Source of the DNA: Fidelibacterota bacterium
GTDB lineage: Bacteria; Fidelibacterota; Marinisomatia; SCGC-AAA003-L08; TS1B11
Direction of reading: 5' to 3'
Assembly: GCA_020354025.1 (NCBI GenBank)
Contig: CP070638.1
Coordinates: 2,516,250 to 2,580,249 of the forward strand
Length of the DNA: 64,000 bases
A program made the translations under genes and the position numbers. Every line of letters begins with the position of its first letter. Positions within the stretch are counted from its first letter, which is position 1. Below the pieces are notes generated by a model. The model ran no database searches, had not been told where the DNA came from, and worked only from the letters and a program-made list of their open reading frames with translations. This document shows, in pieces, positions 1-7,994 of this stretch.

Positions 1-408
<408 letters not shown>

Positions 409-480
409 ATGCGTTATTATTCTTCCGTGGTCACTTGATTGACAGTAACCCGCGCACATTCTTCTCGCAATGACAAATAT

Positions 481-517
481 CCGGTTAGGGCGCGGTTATC
501 CGTCGCCCCTAACCCGG
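481..517 (-). other. Hairpin in the 16S leader
   Basis: An inverted repeat, CCGGTTAGGGCG (481-492) against CGCCCCTAACCCGG (504-517), gives a GC-rich stem of about 12 pairs with small bulges and an 11-nt loop. It lies about 70-110 nt upstream of the 16S 5' end, inside the presumed leader transcript. It has no U tract, so a processing or antitermination structure is as likely as a terminator. I could not identify a convincing rRNA promoter in 409-620. Confidence 0.4.
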
Positions 518-588
518 TGAAATTAATACGATCCCCATCCCGGTGCAATCTTTTCCCGACAGTTTCGGTCCCGGCAATAAATCCTGTC

Positions 589-603
589 CAGGACGCGGTC
601 CTG
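589..603 (-). terminator. Possible terminator hairpin after the TPR gene
   Basis: A perfect 6-bp stem, CAGGAC-GCG-GTCCTG on the plus strand, lies 18 nt beyond the stop codon of the minus-strand TPR gene. On the minus strand it is followed by the weakly T-rich GACAGGATTTATT. The position fits a terminator separating that gene from the rRNA operon, but the U tract is poor. Confidence 0.3.
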
Positions 604-620
604 AACATCGGGGTGTGGTC

Positions 621-1538
621 TTAATAAATAGCCGGATGGGCAAAGGACCAAAATATATTAAGTGAGTAAGCTTCGTGAATTTCGGCCAGACGCGCTTCCC
701 GAATGGCCAGGTTCTTTTCGGCCATGATCCGCGCCGCCGCCTTGAAGCTCATAAAATACAAGCCAGCGGCTCCCAGGCCCATGGGATAGCGGGTCCAGTT
801 TTGGGTCATCACGGCAGCCGCTCCCAGGGTTCCGACACCAATAGCATAGCCTAGGGCTTCCCCCCAATCATGTAAATAGAGTGATCCGCCACCTGGCAGC
901 AGGTTCCAAAGAAACCGCTTCCAGGTCCGGTAGTATGGAAGGTCCGGCAGGGCCTGGAGGTCGGTTATCATCTTGTCCAGGATTATCTGTGCTTTGAATG
1001 GATAGAATCGACGAGCCTGCCGGAACAACTCCTCGCTGTCAGTCCAGTTCTCTTCGGTGAGCGATGCAAATCCCTTCAACACCAGGATATAGGGATCATC
1101 CATCGGCGGCAGGTCCAAAACCGCCTGATAACGGCCTAGCTCGTAGTCCATGCGTGCCAGCTGCCGCAGGCAGACCAACTGAATCCTCGAATCGGCGTCT
1201 AGGCTGTCGCGTACCAGCGTGTATTGCTGACGTGCCAGGTCGAATTCTTCCAGCTGTTCGTAAGCTCGCCCGATGCGGTAGTGCACCAGCGGGATCAGCT
1301 CATCCTCGGGGAAATGATACAAAAAGCTGAAGTACTCCATAACCGCCGCCTGGTATTCGCCACGACGATATTTGCGTTCGCCCAGGGCCAGGAACTCGTT
1401 GCGCAGCCGTTCGGCAAAATATGACCAGTCCTCATGGATGTAGGCGTTGGAATGGGCATCTGTTGTGTCTATTGCCTCCTGGCCCTCCTGGGCGGAGAGG
1501 AAGGAGGCCGTCAGCAGGATAATGATCAGGGAGCGCAT
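621..1538 (-). CDS. Exported TPR protein with C-terminal PGxGxxY membrane domain
   Basis: 305 aa. The N-terminus (MRSLIIILLTASFLSAQ) is a signal peptide with a likely cleavage site after SAQ. Residues of about 45-190 form degenerate TPR-like helices (ALGERKYRRGEYQAAVMEYF, HYRIGRAYEQLEEFDLARQQY). From about residue 210 there is a short membrane domain opening with LLPGGGSLYLHDWGEALGYA and two hydrophobic segments. The same architecture occurs in the two proteins at 10801-11643 and 11628-12464, so these are paralogues. The domain resembles DUF5683-type PGxGQxY segments; that is recalled, not checked. Specific function is unknown; an inner-membrane-anchored periplasmic TPR scaffold is a reasonable guess. 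It lies upstream of, and in the same direction as, the 16S gene. Confidence 0.75.
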   Translation of the reverse strand: MRSLIIILLTASFLSAQEGQEAIDTTDAHSNAYIHEDWSYFAERLRNEFLALGERKYRRGEYQAAVMEYFSFLYHFPEDELIPLVHYRIGRAYEQLEEFDLARQQYTLVRDSLDADSRIQLVCLRQLARMDYELGRYQAVLDLPPMDDPYILVLKGFASLTEENWTDSEELFRQARRFYPFKAQIILDKMITDLQALPDLPYYRTWKRFLWNLLPGGGSLYLHDWGEALGYAIGVGTLGAAAVMTQNWTRYPMGLGAAGLYFMSFKAAARIMAEKNLAIREARLAEIHEAYSLNIFWSFAHPAIY

Positions 1539-1782
1539 GGGGAGAATTTAACGGTTAACTGAGGAAAGTTCACGGAGCATTCGTGTCACGCCGATCAGGA
1601 TTGTTCCAGAAGATGTCCTCACTCCTCCACTTGTCGTTCCTGGCGCCCCCCTACTGCCGCTGGTTCCTCTCCTGATGATTCTTTTCAACGCCTTTTTTTT
1701 CTGGCAGCCCGCTTCCTTCACGTTAACTTTGCTATTGCCGGAGCCCATTTATTGTACTTAAGCAGCTGATAAGGAATTCGAT

Positions 1783-3045
1783 ATGATCGACGATGGATCA
1801 AACTCCACTCTCTCAGCTTTTGAGGAGGTCAACCAGCGTCTGGACGAAGCTGGTGAGATTGCCGGTGTCCCCGAAGAGGTCATGGCCCTGTTGAAAAATC
1901 CCTACCGGGAGATCAAGGTTGAGATTCCCCTTTTCAGTGACGGGCGGCTGCAGCACTTTGTCGGCTACCGCATCCAGCATAACGCGGCCAGGGGGCCCTA
2001 TAAAGGGGGTGTCCGCTACCACCCTCACGTGGATTTGGAAGAAGTGCGGGCCCTGGCGTCTCTGATGACCTGGAAGACGGCCCTGGTGAATATCCCCTTC
2101 GGCGGGGCCAAGGGAGGTGTAGCCTGTGATCCCCTCGTCATGACCGATGAGGAGCTCTACGCAATCACCAATACATTTTTCACTCGCATTTCAATGATCC
2201 TAGGTCCTAACCGTGACGTGCCGGCTCCCGACATGGGCACCAACGCCGGCATCATGGGTTGGGCCATGGCCGCCTACGGACGCATAAACGGCCATGCACC
2301 GGCAGTGGTGACCGGCAAGCCCCTGGAGTTGGGAGGCTCTGTGGGCCGGGAATCTGCCACCGGTAAAGGAGTAGTGATCATCGCCAGCCGGTGGGCCGAA
2401 AAAAAAGGCCTCTCGCTGAAAGGGGCAAAGGTAGTAATCCAGGGTTTTGGCAACGTTGGCTCATTTGCCGCCCTGAACTTCGCTGACCAGGGAGCCAGGG
2501 TCATCGCCGTCAATGATGTCCGGGGCGGTATCAGGAATGACAAGGGGCTGAACATTCCCGCCCTCATGGAGTATGTCAGGACCACCGGCTCGGTGGCCGG
2601 CTTTGAGGAGAGCGACCCTGTTGATGGTGATGAGATCCTTTACCAACCGTGCGATTACCTGGTCCCGGCTGCCCTCGGCAGGGTGATCACGGAGGAGAAT
2701 GCCGACCGGGTCCGTGCGTCTACGGTAGTAGAAGGGGCCAACCATCCGGTCACCCCCGGCGGGGAGGATGTCCTGGCGCGCAAGGGGGTGGAAGTGATTC
2801 CGGACCTGATCGCTAACTCGGGCGGAGTGACCGTAAGCTATTTCGAATGGGTCCAGAATATCCAGCAGTTTGCCTGGAAGGAAGAGCGCATTGACGACGA
2901 ACTGCACGAAATTCTGCAGCGAAGTTTCACTACGGTAGTGGATTTTGCCGGGGAGCATCAATGTTCCCTGCGCCAGGCCTGTTTCGCTCTCGCCTTGTCA
3001 CGGGTATATCGGGCCTCCAAAGCGAGGGGCTATATCCGGGTCTGA
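1783..3045 (+). CDS. gdhA: Glutamate dehydrogenase (Glu/Leu/Phe/Val dehydrogenase family)
   Basis: 420 aa, full length for a hexameric GDH. It interconverts glutamate and 2-oxoglutarate plus ammonium with NAD(P) in the cytoplasm. The three lysines of the active site are visible: K74 in PYKGGVRYHP, K98 in MTWKTA, and the catalytic K110 in GGAKGG. The Rossmann dinucleotide motif GFGNVG lies near residue 226, and the C-terminal NSGGVTVSYFEWVQN motif is conserved. The start ATG has AAGGA 7 nt upstream (1771-1775). The gene stands alone with 244 nt of upstream DNA in which no other gene was seen. Coenzyme preference cannot be told from inspection. Confidence 0.96.
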   Translation: MIDDGSNSTLSAFEEVNQRLDEAGEIAGVPEEVMALLKNPYREIKVEIPLFSDGRLQHFVGYRIQHNAARGPYKGGVRYHPHVDLEEVRALASLMTWKTALVNIPFGGAKGGVACDPLVMTDEELYAITNTFFTRISMILGPNRDVPAPDMGTNAGIMGWAMAAYGRINGHAPAVVTGKPLELGGSVGRESATGKGVVIIASRWAEKKGLSLKGAKVVIQGFGNVGSFAALNFADQGARVIAVNDVRGGIRNDKGLNIPALMEYVRTTGSVAGFEESDPVDGDEILYQPCDYLVPAALGRVITEENADRVRASTVVEGANHPVTPGGEDVLARKGVEVIPDLIANSGGVTVSYFEWVQNIQQFAWKEERIDDELHEILQRSFTTVVDFAGEHQCSLRQACFALALSRVYRASKARGYIRV

Positions 3046-3147
3046 TGCCCGGTCCATACCGGGGGATTCAATATCCAGCGGCCAGTTTTCCAAAGTTGCT
3101 TGATGGGGATCACGCGGACAGGTATCGTGTGATGGGGGACAAAGTTA

Positions 3148-3381
3148 ATGGCATTGAAATTGCTTATTATCGAGATGGATATGAAAGCAGGCCCGATGGA
3201 ACACTACCCCAGCCAGTACGAGACCTTTAAGCTACAGACCAACGAGCACCATAATCCCAGGAAAGCAGACACAGCACCGGAGCTGCGCAGCTGGCTGCGG
3301 CGCAAGCTTATCGTGAAAGTCACCCTCTTTTTCGTCTGCTTTGTGGGAGTCGGGCTGGTACTCCTCCTTCTGAACCTGTAG
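3148..3381 (+). CDS. Small hypothetical protein with one C-terminal membrane helix
   Basis: 77 aa. The first 55 residues are polar and rich in His and charged residues. Then comes a single hydrophobic segment (KVTLFFVCFVGVGLVLLLLN) ending two residues from the C-terminus, a tail-anchor layout. A GGGGGA stretch 5-6 nt upstream of the ATG could serve as ribosome binding site; an alternative ATG lies at 3175. It follows gdhA by 102 nt and is followed by a hairpin, so it could be the last gene of that transcript. I do not recognise a family. The gene is supported mainly by the helix and context. Confidence 0.45.
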   Translation: MALKLLIIEMDMKAGPMEHYPSQYETFKLQTNEHHNPRKADTAPELRSWLRRKLIVKVTLFFVCFVGVGLVLLLLNL

Positions 3382-3397
3382 CCCTCCCTTCCGGCCC

Positions 3398-3414
3398 ACC
3401 GGCCAAACGCCGGT
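3398..3414. terminator. Hairpin between convergent genes
   Basis: A perfect 6-bp stem, ACCGGC-CAAAC-GCCGGT, sits 17 nt after the small membrane-protein gene and 50 nt before the end of the convergent exporter gene. It could serve as a terminator in both directions. T-rich DNA (CGTTTTTCTC) begins only about 13 nt downstream, so it is not a textbook Rho-independent site. Confidence 0.35.
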
Positions 3415-3463
3415 CTTCATAGGGATCGTTTTTCTCTGCTTTAATATTAAGTAGCAGCTTCGC

Positions 3464-4381
3464 TTAATTAGTCGACGATGGTCCTGGGGCGTGGTCTACC
3501 GGACGCCATACGGCCAGAGCCAGACCGCAGATGATAGCAGCCCCGCCGATGATTGTGTCTCCCCCGATGCCCTCACCCAGGATAATTAGGGCCAACAGGG
3601 CTGATTCCACCGGCTCCAGCAGTCCGAACAGGGATATCAGGGGCGCGCCCAGGTGGCGCAGACCCCAGTTGAAAATGGTGTGTCCTCCGACGGTGGGCAA
3701 CAGAATGAGCAGGCCCAGATACAGCCACGGGCCGGGTGCCAGGGGAATGGGAGGGACGCGCAGTACGATGATGGCCAGAAGCAGCACTACGGCAGCAGTG
3801 GCATAGGTGACTTCCACGTGAAGCACGGTGCTCAGCGACCGGCGGGCTTCCCGGCCAAGGAGGAGATACACGGCAGCAAACAGCCCACCGGCCAGGGCCA
3901 GGGCGTTGCCCAATATGGGTTGCGCCCCTCCATTCCCCAATGAAGCGATGCTGATGTCCCGCCACTGGATGAAGACCACCCCCGCCAGGGCTACCAGGGC
4001 ACCCACGATCTGGTTCCGGGCTACGGGAATACGCAGGATGCCTAGGGAGATAGCGATGACGAACATGGGATGGGTGGCTACGAAGAGGACCGAATGGGCC
4101 ACGGTCGTGTACCACAGGGAGGTGATCCAGGTGGCGAAGTGCAGGGCCAGGGCGATCCCGGCCAGGACCGAGTAGCGGAAGTCCCGCCAGGGAATGCGCC
4201 GTTTAGCCCGCTCCCGCCAGAACAGGGGGAAGAAGATGATAGCGGCCCCGCTCACCCGGATGAACCCGATGGAGATAGGGGAGACCTCGGGCAGGAAGCG
4301 GATCCAGATGGCGGACGAAGAGGCCATGAGCGATCCCAGCAGGACCAGCCCTGCGGCGAAGGCGAAGGGGCTCTGCTTCAT
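3464..4381 (-). CDS. EamA/DMT-family transporter
   Basis: 305 aa from the chosen ATG at 4381 (MKQSPFAFAAGLVLLGSLMA). The reading frame is open to an ATG at 4477, but the extra 32 residues are polar and unlike the family. Ten hydrophobic segments arranged as two EamA repeats are visible, with the typical second-repeat ending (LLEPVESALLALIILGE). Drug/metabolite transporters of this type export amino acids, nucleosides or other small metabolites across the inner membrane; the substrate cannot be read from the sequence. A second, partial member of the family lies at 63470-64000. The ribosome binding site is weak at either start. Confidence 0.85.
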   Translation of the reverse strand: MKQSPFAFAAGLVLLGSLMASSSAIWIRFLPEVSPISIGFIRVSGAAIIFFPLFWRERAKRRIPWRDFRYSVLAGIALALHFATWITSLWYTTVAHSVLFVATHPMFVIAISLGILRIPVARNQIVGALVALAGVVFIQWRDISIASLGNGGAQPILGNALALAGGLFAAVYLLLGREARRSLSTVLHVEVTYATAAVVLLLAIIVLRVPPIPLAPGPWLYLGLLILLPTVGGHTIFNWGLRHLGAPLISLFGLLEPVESALLALIILGEGIGGDTIIGGAAIICGLALAVWRPVDHAPGPSSTN

Positions 4382-4527
4382 CGCTGCGGAGCCAGGGTAA
4401 ATTGGGTGACCAAGCACATATTTCTGGGGGATGAATCTAGGCAGTGAAAGAGGCCGGTAGGCCTTGAAAATGGTCATAATTGTCCATACATTGATTTTAG
4501 ATATGGGGAATAACCTTCGAGGAGGAC

Positions 4528-5328
4528 ATGAAAAAGCTTCTTCTTGCCTGCTGCATCATATGGCTTTCCTGCGAGGAAGTGCCGCCGGATGTACTCTATG
4601 GAGAGTCTTTTGAGCTGGCTTGCGGCGAGAGCGTCCTGGTGGAGGTAGAAACCGGAGAAATCGAGGTCGGCTTCCAGGCTGTGCTGATCGACTCCCGCTG
4701 CCCGCTGGATGCTGAATGCCTTTGGCCGGGCTGGGCGCGAATTCAGCTGTGGTTGCACCGCCCGGGACAGGATACAATCTATCTTGAACCCTTCATCTAT
4801 GGAGATGTATTCAAGGAGGATACCACAACACACAAGCGTGTCTTTTCCGAGGAATACACAGTAACGCTGTTACAACTTGATCCGTACCCATCCTCTGAAA
4901 TCGCACAGGTCGACCCCGATGAATACACAGCCCTGCTCTCGTTCTCGCTGAACCCTGTGCCGTTGGAGACCTACCGGCTCAACCTCGTAGCATGGGACGT
5001 CGTTAGGGAATTCCTCAATAATCCTATTGACGGGTTTGATATTGACAGCACGGCTGTGGTAACCGATACGCTGTTGGTATATGTGAACTACGGCGGCGGC
5101 TGCAAAGAACATGATTTCTTCCTCTTCGGTTCCACGTGCTGGGGAGAAAGCGACCCGCCCTCGATGCTGGCAGTAATCATTCATGATGGCCACTGGGATA
5201 TGTGCAAGGCATTGATTCATGAGACTCTTCGCTTTGACCTGTCTCCCATCCGGGATTGGCAGGGGGACAGCGGCACGGTCAAAATCATTGTGAAGGACGC
5301 CCCGGACGCAGTGCGGTACCATTATTGA
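4528..5328 (+). CDS. Lipoprotein with RCPxxxxCxWxG motif
   Basis: 266 aa. The N-terminus MKKLLLACCIIWLSCEE is a lipoprotein signal with lipobox LSC; lipidation is expected at Cys15. The start ATG has GAGGA just upstream. Residues of about 55-75 carry DSRCPLDAECLWPGWARI, a cysteine pattern I have seen in small lipoproteins of Bacteroidetes-like bacteria, whose function is unknown to me. Further cysteines occur in the C-terminal half (YGGGCKEHDFFLFGSTCW and DMCKALIHE). It is probably a periplasm-facing or outer-membrane lipoprotein with disulfides. It lies divergent from the EamA exporter and 58 nt upstream of mutM. Confidence 0.7.
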   Translation: MKKLLLACCIIWLSCEEVPPDVLYGESFELACGESVLVEVETGEIEVGFQAVLIDSRCPLDAECLWPGWARIQLWLHRPGQDTIYLEPFIYGDVFKEDTTTHKRVFSEEYTVTLLQLDPYPSSEIAQVDPDEYTALLSFSLNPVPLETYRLNLVAWDVVREFLNNPIDGFDIDSTAVVTDTLLVYVNYGGGCKEHDFFLFGSTCWGESDPPSMLAVIIHDGHWDMCKALIHETLRFDLSPIRDWQGDSGTVKIIVKDAPDAVRYHY

Positions 5329-5386
5329 TGCTACAATAATCCGGTAGTATTCCCCCGCCGCCTTTCTTCCCGGCTTAACTTTTCCC

Positions 5387-6202
5387 ATGCCCGAGCTACC
5401 CGAAGTCGAGACGGTCGTCAGTTATCTACGCCCTCATCTGGAGGAGCGGATCATCATCGGTTTCAACGCTCACTGGCCCAGGGTGACGGCCCCAGCCTTA
5501 CCGGAGGACTTTGCCAGGCAGGTGACTGACCGCACTATCGGCGCTGTCCAGCGGAGAGGGAAGTACATTATTCTTGATCTGGACCGGGGCAACATCCACC
5601 TGCACCTGCGCATGACGGGCCGGCTGCTGGTGCTGTCTCCAAGTGAAGCCGACAGACAGTCACACATAACGGCCGAGTTTGATCTTTCTGATAGCCGCCG
5701 TTTAGTCTTCCGGGACATGCGCAAGTTCGGCCGGGTGGGCTACCTGGACGACCTGGCACCGCTGGAGGCCCGCCTGGGACCGGAACCCTTATCCCCCCAG
5801 TTCACGCCCAGGGTCTTTCACCGCTTGCTGCAAGGCCGCCAGCGCCGGATCAAGCCCCTGCTGCTGGACCAGTCCTTCATCGCCGGTCTGGGCAACATTT
5901 ACGTGGATGAAGCCTTGTTCCTGGCCCGGATTCACCCCGAGACACCCGCTTCCCGGCTCACCTTTGCCCGGACCAAAGTCCTGCACCGGGCAATCCAGGA
6001 TATTCTCATGGAGAGCATCCAGCATAGCGGGACAACCATCATCAATTTCCAGTACGGTGAGGGCAACACCGGCCGGTTTCGGGAGAAGCTGCGGGTATTC
6101 CGGCGGGAGGAACAGCCCTGTTCCGTCTGCGGCACACCGCTGGTGAAAATCAGGGTGGCCCAGCGTGGCACGTACCTGTGCCCGGCTTGCCAGCTCCCCT
6201 GA
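5387..6202 (+). CDS. mutM: Formamidopyrimidine-DNA glycosylase (Fpg/MutM)
   Basis: 271 aa, the usual length. This base-excision-repair enzyme removes 8-oxoguanine and formamidopyrimidines and nicks the abasic site. The N-terminal catalytic block MPELPEVETV is intact: after Met removal the proline is the nucleophile and the glutamate follows. The conserved lysine lies in RRGKYIILDL, and QSFIAGLGNIYVDEALF is the helix-two-turn-helix region. A C-terminal zinc finger (CSVCGTPL...CPAC) is complete with four cysteines. There is no clear Shine-Dalgarno sequence before the ATG. Confidence 0.97.
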   Translation: MPELPEVETVVSYLRPHLEERIIIGFNAHWPRVTAPALPEDFARQVTDRTIGAVQRRGKYIILDLDRGNIHLHLRMTGRLLVLSPSEADRQSHITAEFDLSDSRRLVFRDMRKFGRVGYLDDLAPLEARLGPEPLSPQFTPRVFHRLLQGRQRRIKPLLLDQSFIAGLGNIYVDEALFLARIHPETPASRLTFARTKVLHRAIQDILMESIQHSGTTIINFQYGEGNTGRFREKLRVFRREEQPCSVCGTPLVKIRVAQRGTYLCPACQLP

Positions 6203-6282
6203 GATCGACCATAGGAAAATCAGGCTCCGGCAGTGATAGCCTCACTTGACTTTAGGCCTTCCCTTACCCTAACCTTTCGTGG

Positions 6283-7032
6283 ATGTTCCGCCCGCTATAC
6301 ATGATTATAATTGCACTGGCGTTATCCGCCTGTGCGACTCATCCTTCCATTAGTCCGATACCCCTAAAACAGGGCGAGACCTACATGGGCTATACCCTGA
6401 GCGCTGAGAACGTGCTGCCCATGCTTTTCTTTCGCCGGGGATTGACCGACAACTGGGATCTGGGCTTGCGGCTAGGGCTGCCCATCTATGGAAGTGGCAT
6501 TGATATCAGTCGTCTGCTGGTGGAGAAGAATGAACGCTCGGACGTCCTTAATCTGGCCTGTAGTCTTAATCCGAATTACAATCTGGATTTCACCTATTAC
6601 CGCGTCTCTCACCGGACAAAAGTCGATGAGGAAAAAAAACGTGCGGTGCGGAGGCTCAGGTATTACGGGCTGCGCGGTATGTTTATCCCGAATGGGATCG
6701 GTGAAGGGCGCAGCGCCCGTATTGGGATTCTTATCGGCGGCGCACCGGCAGTAAAGGGGGAAGATTCTGAGAACCTACCGCGTTTCTACCGCTTCCAGTG
6801 GGAAATCGGCTACTTCCACGACTTTAGTTCCATGCCCCTGCGGGCAGTTCTCAGTCCCTTGCCCTTCGACAAGGATCATGAACTCTGGGACGAACGATTT
6901 GCCGATTATCCCCACACAACGGACAGCGGCCTTCCCAGCGAGCACCACCGGCTCACGGGCTTGTCGATACGCATCTCCTTCCCCCTTGGCAAGTCGCGGA
7001 GCAGGCCGGTGACGGAGGAGGGCGGCTCTTGA
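6283..7032 (+). CDS. Predicted outer-membrane lipoprotein, unknown family
   Basis: 249 aa. MFRPLYMIIIALALSACATH is a lipoprotein signal with lipobox LSAC. The mature part alternates short hydrophobic and aromatic strands (ENVLPMLFFRRGL, WDLGLRLGLPIYG, YNLDFTYYRVS, LTGLSIRISFPLG), which suggests a small beta-barrel. I do not recognise a family. Its stop overlaps the TTG start of the next gene (TTGA), so the two are translationally coupled and probably act together at the envelope. Confidence 0.65.
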   Translation: MFRPLYMIIIALALSACATHPSISPIPLKQGETYMGYTLSAENVLPMLFFRRGLTDNWDLGLRLGLPIYGSGIDISRLLVEKNERSDVLNLACSLNPNYNLDFTYYRVSHRTKVDEEKKRAVRRLRYYGLRGMFIPNGIGEGRSARIGILIGGAPAVKGEDSENLPRFYRFQWEIGYFHDFSSMPLRAVLSPLPFDKDHELWDERFADYPHTTDSGLPSEHHRLTGLSIRISFPLGKSRSRPVTEEGGS

Positions 7033-7865
7033 GGGTTGGCAAGTTCTATCTGATCGCCTTGGGGATTCTATTCATCTTCCTGGCGTGTCCGACAGAGCCA
7101 CCGGACCTGGAGCATTCCCTCTCTCTCTATCGTGAAGGGCGCCTCAATGAAGCCCGGCGCGACATGCTAGCTTATCTGCAAGCTAAGCCCTATAATCCCG
7201 AATCGGATGAGGCTCGGCAGCATATTCTCCTGATACGCCGGATCAAGCAGTTAGAGAGCATCGCCATGGAGCAATGGCGTCGTGGCAATACCCGGGGAGC
7301 TACTAAACTGGTCGGGATCATGCGGATTCTGCACCCCGTTTACGTGGATTCGGCTGAGATTTTCCAGCTCATTGACTTCAGCCAACCTCCATTATGGGCC
7401 GACACCAGCCTGAAGCGTCCCGCTCCGGCCCGCCTGGATCTAGCTGACTCAACCACCCGGGAGCTGATTCCCTGGGCACTGGTGGTCCTTGAACGCCAGG
7501 AGTCGGCAATCGTCCACCTGGCCCGGGAGTGGGAATTAGCCAGGTACCGGCAATCTGATAACCCCGTGTCACTCTTCAGTGTGTCTATTACGGGTCCCGA
7601 AACTCAGGCTCTGATCCAGATGGTGGACTCGGCCCGGGAGCGGCTCAGGGATACCAGCAGCAGGTCCAATCCACTGGTTCAGAAGCTTGACAGTCTGTCC
7701 GAACAGTTTGATCAATTCCTGGGAGATATCAGTTCCGACACCCAACAACCGCTGCTTTCTTTCGAATTCGGTTTTCAGGATCACAAACGGAAGCTGCTTA
7801 TGCAGATCCTGGCTCTTAAAGCCCGCCTGGTAGCTGCCGATACCACCGGACAAATCGGTTCCTGA
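7029..7865 (+). CDS. Lipoprotein with TPR-like N-terminus
   Basis: 278 aa starting at TTG, inside the stop of the preceding gene; a strong GGAGGAGGG lies 6 nt upstream and supports this start. The signal MRVGKFYLIALGILFIFLACP ends in a lipobox-like FLAC. Helical repeats follow (SLYREGRLNEARRDMLAYLQ, EQWRRGNTRGATKLVGIM), TPR-like in pattern, and a helical, possibly coiled C-terminus (VQKLDSLSEQFDQFL). Family not recognised. It is followed by a good Rho-independent terminator, so genes 6283-7865 form a two-gene unit. Confidence 0.65.
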   Translation: MRVGKFYLIALGILFIFLACPTEPPDLEHSLSLYREGRLNEARRDMLAYLQAKPYNPESDEARQHILLIRRIKQLESIAMEQWRRGNTRGATKLVGIMRILHPVYVDSAEIFQLIDFSQPPLWADTSLKRPAPARLDLADSTTRELIPWALVVLERQESAIVHLAREWELARYRQSDNPVSLFSVSITGPETQALIQMVDSARERLRDTSSRSNPLVQKLDSLSEQFDQFLGDISSDTQQPLLSFEFGFQDHKRKLLMQILALKARLVAADTTGQIGS

Positions 7866-7920
7866 CAGCAAATCTTTTCTCTGAAACTTTTTCTGCCCGT
7901 CTGCATAGAATGGCATGATC

Positions 7921-7948
7921 GCACCCGTGAATAGTTCGGGTGCCTTTT
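7921..7948 (+). terminator. Rho-independent terminator
   Basis: Perfect 7-bp stem GCACCCG (7921-7927) with CGGGTGC (7937-7943), a 9-nt loop, then CTTTT. It lies 56 nt after the lipoprotein gene and 47 nt before the DegP gene, so it separates the two transcripts. Confidence 0.65.
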
Positions 7949-7994
7949 GAATGAAAATATGCACAGTTTTAAGTCATACAAATAAGGATACGCG

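Noticed and set aside
2961-3230. 89-codon frame overlapping the end of gdhA
   Set aside because: Begins inside gdhA in another frame, has no ribosome binding site, and has no recognisable content.
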